From Clostridia bacterium (lineage in GTDB: Bacteria > Bacillota > Clostridia > Oscillospirales > CAG-382): DNA of 46,042 bases. Every line of letters begins with the position of its first letter. Position 1 is the stretch's first letter. Below are positions 26,401 through 36,400 of this stretch, piece after piece. The position numbers were made by a program, and so were the translations under genes. The notes below the pieces were generated by a model. The model saw only the letters and a list, made by a program, of their open reading frames with translations. It did not search any database and was not told where the DNA came from. Location: positions 1 through 46,042 of the forward strand of contig JAFXEB010000007.1 in the NCBI GenBank assembly GCA_017521025.1, read 5' to 3'.

Positions 26401-28026
26401 GGGACTGTTGGTAGCCTGATCAAGCTTGGTGATGCTTACGGTAGGACCCGTAAGGTCAAGGTATAGCTGCTCGGCAGGCTTGAAAAGGGCGGCGTTAAGG
26501 GCATGGCCTGCAGCGTCCTCAGCCTTGTTATAGCTAAGGAGCACAGGACGGATGACAGAGCCATATTGCTCTAAAAGACAATCACCCTCGCAGATAATCA
26601 AAGGCTCGAACTCTAAAACGGACTGAGGTTGACCGTTGACTGTCTGAATAGTGCTTATCTTATTCATCTTTAGGGATACCGACTCACCGTTGGCACGCTT
26701 TACGTTAGTGGCCAAACGTATATTATCGCAAACGGAAAGGACCTCATCGATAGTTATCTTGAAAAATACGTTTTCGCCCTTGTTGACATAAAGGTCGGAA
26801 AGCTTGATATCCTCAGGCCACTCGTCCTTGTTGGAGGAAGCGGTTGTGTTCATTATCTTGCCGGGCACGTTGATAGAAACGCCGACTACAGAAGGAACGG
26901 TGTTGTCGAAGGTCTTTTTCATCGTGCGGGTGATGTTGCCCAAGCTAAGGGAGTTGCCTGCCTTGTCACTAAGGAAGGTAGATCTTGTAGCTACATAAAA
27001 GGACTTAAAGAATTTGCAACCGTAATAACAATACGCAGGATAGTGACCCCTATACCATGTGTAGTCATAGATCAGTTCCCTATGGTCAAAGCTTATTTCA
27101 CCGTCAACGGTCTGCAGCTTGGAAGAATCAAGATACGTAACGGTATAGTCCTTGCTTGCCCAGTCGCCGAGAGGAGCCTCAAAGATGATCGTATCGTTAT
27201 TAACACTCTTTATGTAAGCATTAAGGTAATCGGTATTGCCGCCGGAACGGGCGTCCTGAACGGTCACCTTTACATAGGTCCTGTCCCATTCGTCCCTTGC
27301 GGCATCGCTGCCAAAGCTACATATTGCCTCGGACGCTGTTGCGGTAATTACAAGATTTGTGCCATCCTGGGTTACGTCAACGGATTTTATGTAAGCGGGA
27401 TTGTTATCCCTTACATAGCCGTAAACGCCGTTGACCTTGGTCTTTTTGTTACCGCCTATCTCTATGACCTGCTCTGACATATCCTTAAACTTTACGGCAA
27501 GCTCTTTTCTGCCCTTGCCGCTGACAGACTTGTTGCCTATCTTAAGGTAGCCCTGCTTGTTGCTGAAGTTACAGCTTATTACAAGCTCTGCCTCGGGGTC
27601 TATGTAATTCTTGCTGTAAACGCCGTCGTTTTCGAACTTGATGTTCCAATTGCCGCCGTTGCCGCTCTTAAAGGTGAGCTCGGGGCTAAGGTTAGCGGTA
27701 TTAAGCTCAACAACGTAAACGCCGCTGGACCACGTACCGCCGTTGTTCTCAAAGGAGATAAACCTCACTGCGGGGGAACCCGTAACGTACTTGGGGTCCT
27801 TAAAGCCCGTATCCGGATCTCTACCCTCGTAATAATAATAATCCGTTAAATTCGTTACCTGATTGATAACCTCGTTCTTCATAATACCGCTGCCGCCTGC
27901 ATAGCCGGAAACGTTATAATTGAAGGGGTTACCCTCGGCAGAATTAACTATGGGCACAGGTATAAAAGGCACAAGCATTGCCAGCACCAAAAACATACCC
28001 AGTACCCTGGTCAGCTTCTTTCCCAT
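20482..28026 (-). CDS. Giant secreted multi-Ig protein, 2514 aa
   Basis: The start at 28026 follows AGGAGG in the minus-strand leader. A clear signal peptide (residues 1-30, core VLGMFLVLAMLVPFIPVP) is followed by an N-terminal beta domain and a long series of Ig-like and Fn3-like sandwiches, recognisable by phrases such as DNTVPSVVGVSI, DYDNIKPSVSVTGISAKY, KVAPTLSVKGQELSSDG and, near the end, KAPVVDLINSIVIVKVGTTA, which resembles an HYR/DUF5011-type unit. No dockerin, sortase motif, S-layer homology domain or membrane anchor is visible at the C terminus (ends RIQIYVE), so attachment would have to be non-covalent. The gene is probably co-transcribed with the dockerin protein gene 25 bp downstream. 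Function is unknown; a structural or adhesive role is inferred from architecture. Confidence 0.85.
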   Translation of the reverse strand: MGKKLTRVLGMFLVLAMLVPFIPVPIVNSAEGNPFNYNVSGYAGGSGIMKNEVINQVTNLTDYYYYEGRDPDTGFKDPKYVTGSPAVRFISFENNGGTWSSGVYVVELNTANLSPELTFKSGNGGNWNIKFENDGVYSKNYIDPEAELVISCNFSNKQGYLKIGNKSVSGKGRKELAVKFKDMSEQVIEIGGNKKTKVNGVYGYVRDNNPAYIKSVDVTQDGTNLVITATASEAICSFGSDAARDEWDRTYVKVTVQDARSGGNTDYLNAYIKSVNNDTIIFEAPLGDWASKDYTVTYLDSSKLQTVDGEISFDHRELIYDYTWYRGHYPAYCYYGCKFFKSFYVATRSTFLSDKAGNSLSLGNITRTMKKTFDNTVPSVVGVSINVPGKIMNTTASSNKDEWPEDIKLSDLYVNKGENVFFKITIDEVLSVCDNIRLATNVKRANGESVSLKMNKISTIQTVNGQPQSVLEFEPLIICEGDCLLEQYGSVIRPVLLSYNKAEDAAGHALNAALFKPAEQLYLDLTGPTVSITKLDQATNSPYATFKVDVSDADVGLYGAPALVTLKGKSDKAFSFRYLISDSMTAPTDASAYTELVQLSGNGTVQIPFKAHAKNEYTRYIHLMLEPGVEQIVDGVIAFAGAEDMLGNAGQSGECTIDYDYDNIKPSVSVTGISAKYNNVGSSNPSVSINASFSGTDHRDIPVVQYLWLIDDASVPTAADEWQVAGGYAKLDSQLKLYKYSSYRTTSISDGADHTVYFWVRMQDEYGNWSDPVGTGIDVYLSKPSLTVEALSDINTPSFEHNVTVTAPDARESDGAIAYTRITMKVGDKTYFRVIKTGESINIFDFDGEWYSGTVSGGNFENIAVVTDFTSVKQHYGSISLSFESAYVPLTLVNGEKVKVSDASYVSHGQKIDVMYSGVQPEGVDVHEVEFIDFRSNIGEWFGSAYGDEAIRMNLDMTGAMIRFSISNVLRPEWNLSNLDAERSYVVIEQIDGDYNVLGECVRYTGLATTTTQTITVPAAKDDGTPFEGGAYRFRVGVYQKGSDYVQEFIPDGFIMVLDASNENLAGLWGYTISIHDDISSDIRVMAENNEPIQSFGISAGRITQTERDREFATYTAGAGLFQFYVGSVSEPRSYFGLEVGAVAGVRFWNAAANPTDEDLATYEFVEPEYDITVGDGTAQVYIGTYGASDIVVSVPQGAAGLDMDNIYLTPGMNTFCCQTVSSAGVVSPINYFYVYVTNTQPTVEISVDSYVPSIRESEIEGQINVDSITYRIDEAYSSIGDITFEVVQRNPINNYTPIYVNGVEYTETNDYNDIVVPLKAGDLVTVKMDSYSNTLDNATVLFIARDAYGAVTIVTPELGETYRDGFYTTNDASVRFGLYEQDPWKYYDMWTGITCNEPVELYNSSDASYKLNGEDIEGKYVTYVYGGDETRVLEIISITNEELFVNKYNIESNEVSLGTLDRTWDHYNDDSVWSTQDTYANGKNLDLLDWENAVIEISGDGIDGTVTLPYGASAPNSAGLVWFEYSKYNGLKLGFADPISETEYDSDHRLYRSYTIKVKDIAGNDHTFTKSYTNQYVHYSDLGASLAYGVSYPDHGAELKLKVYLANGGNRVQTNTFTNVTYEGTFTDAYGIVWPITYTITDAAYEFEAHYSTLEPTMNPVTVTLKADVAITVTDYDESVVTVENNGTTEVTVIVKENGYFYVDTFGRWMYIDNIFTTRYNVVWSLDDALVENGGEFAGPVTVTLISDEIYEYGEMFEGLEYELIDRYTGYAPSFTFYYGDDTSYTFKAEDMAYICGNETKVFTEDITVTLPVTIVETAPFVPGLGEEDYIPVDEECPEVQLLAYTQQNGLYIDTQLMLRATNSEYSYLQDHYGYTVYETATPRAATTEFVNALGWGSAYRFQLEAFDIIKYSFIIKEGVYAETPEYGAESDTIEGVSLVGRQLTVTEAAEFTLFAVDENGFATAIPLDLSNIGVAPIPGTVKVPVEGGVRIYLTEPVCGDGQSASDLTIAPSGYEASVDNDADSEYYGLSYITVDRNGIYNINYSYMYTFDADKAPTKIEGTVSERVIEIRSDKIYLVGSIKWSANAASPITNSNITATMQFSQHVKEIQVPAELVDDIEVRINGTLVTVRYSANCEAVTLTVISAGGTTTTVDLAAVSNIDKVAPTLSVKGQELSSDGRTVSVTLHSDEAAILAKLGSYGTEADGGYDYTLTVKANGTYTYTFADMAGNISAISVTVSNIIDTDLKLEYSKDGVDFVDDALSLSLSIGDSIYVKANRDSDISINGGESISAAAGEQVELTITAGMSGLWPIIRAEDAYGNVVLGQLGQVKLPDVKAPVVDLINSIVIVKVGTTASELEAILRSNVTASDIDASLSYSFEYELDLNVAGNCQVTYKVSDSSGNETAVYGILRVAAADEPTVKVNGDIVVRDTIYVAEGDSIILSVDTLGEPYSVVYKNGLKSVGQMKIGATDLVRNATSTDEIILPFEESGYYTVCIITQGRDYYRIQIYVE

Positions 28027-28084
28027 AATTTTTCCTCCTGAAAATATATGTGATTTCTTTTTTGCGATAGTTTTACACGGTGTC

Positions 28085-28113
28085 ATTATAGCACAAAATC
28101 ATATACAAAACAA
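28085..28113 (-). promoter_or_regulatory. Promoter of the giant two-gene unit
   Basis: On the minus strand TTGTTT (28113-28108), a 17-bp spacer and TATAAT (28090-28085). The -35 box is weak (TTGTTT), unlike most promoters in this window, which fits a need for an activator. A palindrome lies immediately upstream. Confidence 0.65.
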
Positions 28114-28116
28114 GTC

Positions 28117-28143
28117 TGCGCAAAATTAATTTCATTTTGCGCA
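28117..28143. promoter_or_regulatory. Palindromic operator candidate next to the -35 box
   Basis: TGCGCAAAAT (28117-28126) and ATTTTGCGCA (28134-28143) are perfect 10-bp inverted arms around a 7-bp centre. The near edge is 3 bp from the -35 box of the giant-gene promoter and 60 bp from the regulator promoter, so a dimeric DNA-binding protein here could control the giant genes. It has no T tract and is not placed as a terminator. Confidence 0.5.
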
Positions 28144-28202
28144 AATTTAGATTCAAACCCCACTGTTTTCGGAGCTTTTTAAGGATAAAACCACGCCTTT
28201 TA

Positions 28203-28231
28203 TTGAAAAGCTGAAAACTATATGATATAAT
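28203..28231 (+). promoter_or_regulatory. Promoter of the LytTR/AgrC-like two-component operon
   Basis: TTGAAA at 28203-28208, a 17-bp spacer and TATAAT at 28226-28231; the leader before the response regulator gene is about 25 nt. Confidence 0.75.
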
Positions 28232-28261
28232 GACAGAAAAGATGACCGTGAGGTGATAAGG

Positions 28262-28996
28262 ATGAGGATCGCTATCTGTGACGACGACGCTGTTTGCCGT
28301 GGACAGACCCTTGATATTGCCACCGACTATGCCGAGGCGAGAAAAGACATTGAGCTTTATTTCGAGACCTTCGCCGAGCCGAGGACTCTGCTTGAGGCTA
28401 CCCGAAAAAAGGGCGCTTATGACATATATATACTTGACATTGTGATGCCGGAGATAAACGGTATAGAGCTTGGTAAGGCGCTTCGCAGTATGGGGGCGGA
28501 CGGCAAGATAATATATCTTACCTCCAGTGAGGAATATGCCCTTGACTCATTCCGTGTCAGAGCCTTTGATTACATACTGAAGCCTATTGCAAGGGACAGC
28601 TTTTATGCCGCTCTTGACGAGGCGATATCCTCTGTGAGCATCAAAAGAGACAAGGTACTGCTTGTAAAAACCAGAGAGAACAACGCACGCATAGCCTTTG
28701 ACAGCATCCTGTATGCAGAGCTCTCAAGACGGACAGTCATATATCATCTGATAGGCGGCAAGAAGGTGGAGAGCACTACGCTGCGCACAGCCTTCACCGA
28801 AGCGGTAGCAGAGCTTATTACCGACAGGCGCTTTGTGCTTTGCGGTGCAAGCATGGCGGTGAATCTGCATCACGTCACTGCGGTGGAGAGCGAGGGGGCG
28901 GTGTTCAGCGATGGCGAGCGCATCCTGCTGGGCAAAAAGGCTTGCCGTGAGCTGCGTACCGCATGGAACGATTATTGGATAACGAAAGAGGGCTAA
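28262..28996 (+). CDS. LytTR-family response regulator
   Basis: A 244-aa response regulator. ATG 28262 is preferred over an in-frame GTG at 28253, which lies inside the AGGTG ribosome site. The receiver domain (1-120) has the acidic pocket D7-D9, phospho-acceptor D59 in YILDIVMP, T87 and K107 in LKP: all canonical. Residues about 135-244 form a LytTR DNA-binding domain (begins LVKTRENNARIAFDSILYAE). Such regulators (AgrA, VirR, LytR) bind paired short direct repeats upstream of secreted or surface genes. The kinase gene starts 3 bp after its stop, so the two are translated together. Likely targets are the flanking giant surface genes, by proximity only. Confidence 0.93.
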   Translation: MRIAICDDDAVCRGQTLDIATDYAEARKDIELYFETFAEPRTLLEATRKKGAYDIYILDIVMPEINGIELGKALRSMGADGKIIYLTSSEEYALDSFRVRAFDYILKPIARDSFYAALDEAISSVSIKRDKVLLVKTRENNARIAFDSILYAELSRRTVIYHLIGGKKVESTTLRTAFTEAVAELITDRRFVLCGASMAVNLHHVTAVESEGAVFSDGERILLGKKACRELRTAWNDYWITKEG

Positions 28997-28999
28997 GAT

Positions 29000-30274
29000 A
29001 TGGAAATACTTAAGGATATATCTATAATCTGGTCCCTTGTGCATACCCTTGTAATGTTTCTGTTTTTGTTTCAGTCACGCTATACCGGAAAAAAGGTCCT
29101 TACCGTTACGATTGCCACTATGGCGCCGCTTATACTTATCAACTTTGTGCTTTTTCTTCTGCTGGGCATAGACAAATACGGCACGCTGATGCTTCTTACC
29201 CTTTCACTGCCGAGCTGTATCGTCTTTTGGTTTCTGGCAAAGCACAGAGACGGGCGTTTTTTCTTCACATTTTGTATGGTGGACACAACGGTTTTGGAGA
29301 TAGTATATATCTCCACCATCCTTAATCACTATCTCACGCCCGACAGCTATCTGGTCATGTTTTTCATACGCCTTATATCCTATCCCCTTATTGAGCTGTT
29401 AGCGTACAAAAAGCTGCGACCTATGTTTCTGGAGGTACAAAAGCAGGTCAAAAGGGGTTGGGGCGTTTTTGCTCTTATCGGTGCATTGTTTTATCTCGCT
29501 ATCACTCTGCTGACCACCCATCCTACGTCCGTAGTCGAAAGACCTTCCCAGCTGCCTGCGCTTATCATACTGTTTGTTTTGATGCCCGTCATTTATATTC
29601 ACATAATAATGACCCTTCGCCGACAGCAAAGCTTGCACGAGATGACGGAGATGGAAAACATACTCAAGATGCAGATGTCAGGCTTTACGACCCGTATGGA
29701 CGAGCTTGCCGCCGCAGACGAACGCTTCAGAGTGGAGCGCCACAATTTCCGCCACAAGCTTAAGACTATCGCAGGGCTTATCAAACAAGAGCAATATGAC
29801 GAGTGTCTGAAGCTCCTTGAGGAGTTTGAGGAGCCTCTGGACAAGACCAAGGTAAAGCGTTACTGTCAGCACACGGTGCTTGATGCGATGCTGTCCTCTT
29901 ATATAGCAAGGGCAGAGAGCAAGGGCATAAAGCTGGATATGAGCTTTGCTTTTCCCGACGATATGCCCGTAAACGAGTCGGAGCTTGCCATAGCCATCGC
30001 CAACGCCCTTGAGAACGCCATCAATGCCTGCGAAAGGCTGGAGGGCGAAAAGCGGTACATTGAAATAAAGGCTATAAGCTACCCTCGGTTTATGATGCGT
30101 ATTGCCAACGGCTACGAGGGCAAGGTGGAGTTTGACGAAGCGGGGATACCCGTAAACCACCACCATGACCACGGCTTTGGTACCCGCTACATTGCCGCCT
30201 TCTGCGACAAAAACGGAGGCTATTATCAGTTTGAGGCAGACGGTGAGAGGTTTACCTTGATACTGAATTTTTAA
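29000..30274 (+). CDS. AgrC-like sensor histidine kinase (GHKL ATPase)
   Basis: A 424-aa membrane kinase. Residues 1-205 hold six or so hydrophobic helices with short loops, as in AgrC-type sensors. A coiled region leads to the dimerisation helix with RVERHNFRHKLK; H252 is the likely phospho-acceptor (H248 is the alternative). The GHKL ATP-binding domain has the N box NALENAINAC and the G box HGFGTRYI, preceded by an unusual histidine-rich HHHDHG. The domain type is that used by peptide-sensing quorum systems, but no AgrB or AgrD gene lies nearby, so the ligand is unknown. It is translationally coupled to the response regulator upstream. Confidence 0.92.
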   Translation: MEILKDISIIWSLVHTLVMFLFLFQSRYTGKKVLTVTIATMAPLILINFVLFLLLGIDKYGTLMLLTLSLPSCIVFWFLAKHRDGRFFFTFCMVDTTVLEIVYISTILNHYLTPDSYLVMFFIRLISYPLIELLAYKKLRPMFLEVQKQVKRGWGVFALIGALFYLAITLLTTHPTSVVERPSQLPALIILFVLMPVIYIHIIMTLRRQQSLHEMTEMENILKMQMSGFTTRMDELAAADERFRVERHNFRHKLKTIAGLIKQEQYDECLKLLEEFEEPLDKTKVKRYCQHTVLDAMLSSYIARAESKGIKLDMSFAFPDDMPVNESELAIAIANALENAINACERLEGEKRYIEIKAISYPRFMMRIANGYEGKVEFDEAGIPVNHHHDHGFGTRYIAAFCDKNGGYYQFEADGERFTLILNF

Positions 30275-30285
30275 CCTGACATACC

Positions 30286-30332
30286 AAAAGGGACTGCGAA
30301 GGAGCAAAAAGCTTCTGTGCGGTCCCTTTTTT
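30286..30332 (+). terminator. Terminator of the two-component operon
   Basis: AAAAGGGAC and GTCCCTTTT arms enclose an inner GAGC/GCTTC stem, followed by TTTTTT. Confidence 0.85.
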
Positions 30333-30398
30333 CGCAGGTGCCACAAAGGATTTTTGTATAAAACTGTAGCAAAACGCTCGTTTTTTTAATTAAAATTG

Positions 30399-30427
30399 TT
30401 GAAAATACACTACGGCTGTGATATAAT
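30399..30427 (+). promoter_or_regulatory. Promoter of the 2549-aa Calx-beta surface protein gene
   Basis: TTGAAA at 30399-30404, a 17-bp spacer and TATAAT at 30422-30427. Confidence 0.75.
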
Positions 30428-30487
30428 CAGCCCATAAACACGGTATAGTCTTTTTGTATACACGGCTTTATAAAGGAGTTGATATTT

Positions 30488-33400
30488 ATGATGAAAAGAA
30501 AAGGAAGGCAGAGCACGCTTATCCCCTACGAGCGACTTTTGTGCAGTTTGCTTGCGCTGATTATGACGGTTTCGGTGATAGCGAGACCTACCGTAAGGGC
30601 AGAGGCTGAAAGCGTATCTGTAATAAAGCTTGATTCCAAGCGAATGGCGGCAGAAGAATTACCTGAAGGTAATTTCGTGTATATCGGCACGCCCTCGGCC
30701 ACCCTTGATGAATCTGACGGCTGCTACGCCTTTCCCGTTTACAGGGCGGGCGACCTGAGCGTCAGCATCAGGGTAGAGCTGCACACCGTTGATATGACGG
30801 CTGTATACGGCAAGGACTACCGGCTGGAGATAGAGGTTGCCGAGGAGCACCTCGGGGAAAAAAGCGTGCTTGAGACGTATATGGAGAGCGTCAAGGCATA
30901 CGGCGAGGGCAATAGCTCAAGGGCTGATATCAACGCCGAGGAGGAAAAGAGTACCCTTCCCCTACCCGTATTCAAGGACGGCGCCCCAAAGAGCAGTCTG
31001 GCACAGCTTAAGGAGGAGGCTACGGGAGAGCCTACCCGTGAGCTTTACGATACCGAGGGTACGGATATGCTTCAGTCTATGGTAGACTACGTCACCCCCG
31101 ACGTTATGGCCGGTATGGACTATTCCACCGCCACCGTGCTTACCTTTGCCCCCTATGAGGATGTGGCTTGGGTCACCTTCCGCCTGATGGATGACGGTAT
31201 ATCCGAGGGCACGGAGAGCTTTTCGGCGGTGCTTACCGACTCAATAGGAGCAGAGGTCTGCGGAACTGCCAGCCTTTCTGTTTCCATTACAGACAATGAG
31301 CCTGCAGTCTTGTCCAAAATAAGCTTTGCAGACGCCGTATACAGCTCTGAGGGCAACAAGGTAAAGCTTAAGGTAAAGCGTGAGGATGCGGTGTATTCTC
31401 TTGTGGATATGCGCATCTACACCTGCGAGGACAGCGCCCGTGCAGGCGTAAACTACAAGGAGCTTGACAGCACCCTTGCATTTATGCCCTACGAGACAGA
31501 AAAGGAGATAGAGCTTTCTGTAGCAGGTGGCGGCAGCTTTTCGGTGATGCTTGACGGCTTTACCGCCTGCAGTGGCGGCAAGCACACCACCGCCAGAGTG
31601 AATATAGAAAACGGTGCGCCCGAGGTGCTGACTGCTTCCGGTGACACCCAAAGCTTTGGCATAAGGATAAACGGTAAAGACTATACCGTGGAGTACGTGG
31701 CAGGCGAGGCAACGGGCAAAATAATGGACAATACAAGCATGCAGGACCCCTTGGAGGTAGGCTGCTACTACTTTGCCCTTCCTGCCGAAAAGGGCGGCTA
31801 TTTTCACTACTCCTCCTCTTACTACAGCGGCGATAAGCCCAATTTTTTGGGCACTCTCGACTGCGAATACGTAACCGCAGACACACAGCATAATTCCTAC
31901 GGCGACGTTGCATATTACCACTCCACCACCTGGAAAAAGGGCAAGATATGGGCGTACAGCGAAGTAAGAATGCCGGGCGTATATTATCAGTACATTGCAG
32001 CGGACTGGCAGTCTACCTCAAGCTTTGGCGGCGGTCAGAAATTCCGCCTCAACTCCACTACGCTGAATCTCAGCACCTACGCAGACGGCAAATTTGACAG
32101 AAACACCGAAAACGGCATTATATCTCTGCTTAGCATAGGCAGTACGAAAAACAACAAAAACTTTCACGTTTCGGTGGACGCCATAGACAGCAGCTCTTAC
32201 TTAACGCCTAAGTCTTATCTGCGCTTTTACGGCGTGGCGGCTATGTACAAAAGGTACAACATAAGCGTGAGCGACCCTGAGGAGAAGAGCTATCTTACGG
32301 GCAACGTGATAAACGGAGTCCCTGAGACAGCCACCTTCACCCCTGCGCAGGTAACTGTTAAATGCGGCAATCAGGCGGAGATCGGCTCGGGCTTCAGCAG
32401 AGATATCTACGTTAACCCCGTTGACAGCGGGACCAATCTTGTATTCAGCATAGGCGATTCCCGTGTGAACGGTACCACGGGGAAGTTTGGCGTGCTTAAG
32501 GGCTACAAAATAGCTGTGGGCTCTGACAGCAATCAGGTGACGGTGAGCTATCCTCAGGACTTTCTGAGCTATCTTGACAATAACAAACTGGCTACAAACA
32601 AGTGCGTACTATATACGGAAACAGCAATAAACTCAGAGAAGGAAAAGGTACTGGCGCACCTTGATACCGTCCCCTACGACGCTTACTTCATAGATTGGAT
32701 CGACAGCGTACAAAAGAGCGTGCAGACCTACGGCCACGGCTATTATCAGAAGCTTAGGTTCACCCCCGTGTTCGACTACGAAAAGGTCACGGTGGAGGTG
32801 CTTGCCCCTAAGGGTGGCGTAGACGCACATTTCGCTGACGGCACCCTCTCCAAAGCAGGCAGCTACACCTTTAACGCAGGCGACGTGCTTGACCTGAGTG
32901 TTATTTGCAATGAGGCAGACTACTCTGCCGACGGATTTGAATTTTCGCTTAACAAGGGAGTTACCTTTGACGGCCCTGTAAGGAGCAGCAGTTATTTTCA
33001 ACTTCTGCCCGCAAAGACATCGGGCTACGTATTGCGCCCTGCGGTGGCTTTGAACTACAACAGAATAGAGCTTGAGTTCGAGGACGGCGCCGAGGACGTA
33101 TTTACGGTAAGCGGCGTAAACGGTCAGGGGCTTATAGATAAGGAGCTTCTGAAGAGTGACAGCACCCTTTCGGGTAAGAGCCTGCTTTGCCTTAACGGCG
33201 GTGCCGCCACCGTGGTGGATATGATGCGCCCCACTGCAGGCGAGGTATACGGCATAGCATTCCTTTCGGCAAAAAATGATGGCGAATACATCTACCGCCC
33301 CGTTATTACAGACAAGCTGACGGGCAAGGTATACAGAACCTGTCTTTTTAACTACACCGCAAGAAACAGTGCAGAGGACAACGTACTGAGGATAGGCTAC

Positions 33401-36400
33401 GAAAGGGTGGCTCTTTCCGAGCTTTGCAAATTTACCGTTAGCGGCACAATAGTCACGAATTACGCACCCATAGTATCCGACGGGCTCGGAAACCGCAGGA
33501 TACCCGTGGCAGGCTATACAGTGGCTCTGCCGGGCATACAGCAGACGGTGGAGATAAAGGGTACCGACGAAAACGGAAACGAGACGGTAAGCACGGTGAC
33601 ACTTGTAAGCTCTGTCACCGCAATAACGGACAGCAACGGCAGCTTCTGCGCAGGCAGTGCCGCAAGCGACAGCTACGTTTACGGCAAGGAAGGCGACCTT
33701 GTCACCATGACCGTCTCCAACGGCAGTGACGTGCAGGTGTTTGACGTGCTTCTCGGCGGTACGGAAAAGGATGGATGGGCGAACACGGTGCTTGAGGAGC
33801 TGAGCATTGTATACCCCTACGATGCGCCCGTATTTTCATATATCAAATACAGCTATCAAAACCTTTCAAATAACAACAATACGGATTCCAACCAGAGCTC
33901 CGTCAAGATATTTGACGATACTATTACCTTTGAAGTGGGTGTCAGCAACAGAATAAACTCCAAGCTTCATTATGTATCTGAGCTGAGGTTCGGAGTTTAC
34001 GATGCGGCAGGCGAGCTGACAGCGGATTTCGCCGTAAAAAACCCTGACGAAAGTCTTGAGGGCGGCGTGTTCAGCCTGACCGTTCCCAAGATGAATCAGG
34101 TATTTGAAAATGGCGAGAGGCTCAGGGTCAGCATAGTAGAGCGGAGGTCGGGCACCGACAAGAACGGTGGCGAGGTCTTCTATGACGTGGTGTACCCCGA
34201 GGTAGACACGGGCTACGTTTTCTATGTGGAAAATCTGGCGCAGCTACCCAAATCCTACGATACTCCCGAGACCACGCCTGTTGATATCCCCATAATCGGT
34301 GCTGCCAGCGCCGGTGCAAGCTCGGGTCTGCTCAGCTTTAGCAAAACCCAGTGGGGCAAGGACAGCCTTGGACGTATGACAGGCTACACTATTTCCGTTA
34401 ATGCGGATATTCTGGCTTACAACACCTCCTCCTTCGGCACTGAGGAAAAGCTCAGCAAGTTTGGTGCTCTCAGGTCGGCGGCAAAGCAGGCAGATGCCAA
34501 CCTCAAGGAGGTGGACGCTTACGGAAAAGCCATAGAAAACACCGCCTATGCGGCACTGATGAATATGCAGTTCTCAGACGGCGCCGAGAGCGACAGGCTC
34601 AACTACGAGTCCCTTGAGAGGCAGAAAAACCTATTCTACGCAAATGAATCAAAGCTGAGAGACGAGGCAAAGCAGCCGCTTGCAGGCTTTACCAAGGCAA
34701 AGGCGATGCGTGCAGACGTTATGTTTGTGCTTGCCTTTGACTTTATTCTCGACGTCCACGAGGACGGCACCACAGAGTACGTTTTCTGCAGCGGCTCGGT
34801 GGCTGTTGCGGGCACGCTGAATTACAGCCAGAGCATATACAGCGTTATATACGGCGTGCCCGTTTTCGTAAACTTTACGGGCACACTTCAGGCAGATATG
34901 CTGGTATTTTATCAGACCAAGGAGGGCGAGGCTAAGTTCACTGCAGGGGAGTTTGACGAGTACACGGGCAACCTAAGTGACCGTCTTACCAACACCTACG
35001 CCACCTTCGGGCTTACCGCCTCCCTTATGGCGCAGGCGGGAGTAGGTATGTGCAACGTGCTTTCTGCAAGAGGATACGCCAAGTACGGTCTGCAGTTCAG
35101 CATCCCCACTGAAAAGGTCTCGGAGCGATACGGCGTACTGCTTATGGCGTCGGGCGGCATAGGCTTTGACCTGCTGTTTTTAAGCATCAACTTTGATATA
35201 GGTAATTTTAAATACGGCTTCGGCATTTACGAAAAATCCACAAGCATCTCCTTCTTCGGCGGTATGCTCGACGCCACTACGAGAAGTGCGGCAGCGAGCA
35301 CGAAAGCAAGGGTCGAGGGGATAACTGCCACAAAGTCTGAATACAGCTCCGGCACTGACGATATGTCCTCCTTCGGCAATAACGGTCTTATCGGCGCTAT
35401 GCCCACAGAGGTGAGCAGGAGCGTGCTTCTTGAGGATGCAGCAGAGCGCACCAGACCCAAGCTTGTACTCCTTGAGGACGGAAGCAGGATGATATTCTTT
35501 ATCGGCAACCGAGGAGAGGGCGAGGGCGCAAACAGCATGGCGCTGTATTACTCGGTATACCGTGGCGGCGTATGGTCTAAGCCTGAAATAGTGGCAGATG
35601 ACGGCACCGCAGACACAAGCCCCTGTGTTTTGTACAAGGATGGCAAGGTATACGTGGCTTGGGCTGATGCGGAAAGAGCATATACGGATGCCGACAGCAA
35701 CATCGACAAGCTAAACGGCCTTAACATTTCTGCGGCGATATACGAAAACGGCGTTATGAGCCGTGAGTACAGCATAGTGAGCGATACCTTCTTTAACTTT
35801 GCACCTCAGCTTAACCTTATCGGGGACAAGCTTTATTGCAGCTATATGAAGCGTGACCTTGGCGACGTTAAGAAGGAGGATGAGCTGCTTGACCTGACAG
35901 CGATATACTCTACTATGGCATATACCGTGCTTGACACCTCTACGGGGAGCGCAGAGGGAGAGCAGTTTATTAGCATAGAGCATTCTGTGCTGACCGACCC
36001 TTTGGTATTTGACTACAACAGCCTTGCCGCCGTTGTGGACGGAGTCGACTATATGCTCGCCACCTATACCGTGGACGAGGACGGTAGGCTTGCCACCGCA
36101 GAGGACAGAGAGCTGTTCCTTACGGTAACCGACGTGGGCATAGACCTGACCTTTGCACCTATAAGGCTTACCAAGGATAGTGCCGCCCAGTCTACCCCCA
36201 AGCTTACGGATATAGACGGCACGGTATATCTGAGCTGGATAGAAAACGGCTCTGTTTTCAGCATTATCGACGTGAGCGATATGCTGCACTCCCTGTTCAA
36301 CCCCACTGCCCCCAACGGAGGCGTATTCCTTGAAGGCGCCGCTATAGGTGATGCCGACTGGTACCGCAAGACTGCGTCTCAGCTTGGTATGGATACCGAG

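Noticed and set aside
20482..28026. Cohesin domains in the 2514-aa protein that might serve as scaffold for the dockerins
   Set aside because: No stretch with the cohesin pattern was recognised; the domains read as Ig/Fn3-like. A profile search for cohesin would be decisive.
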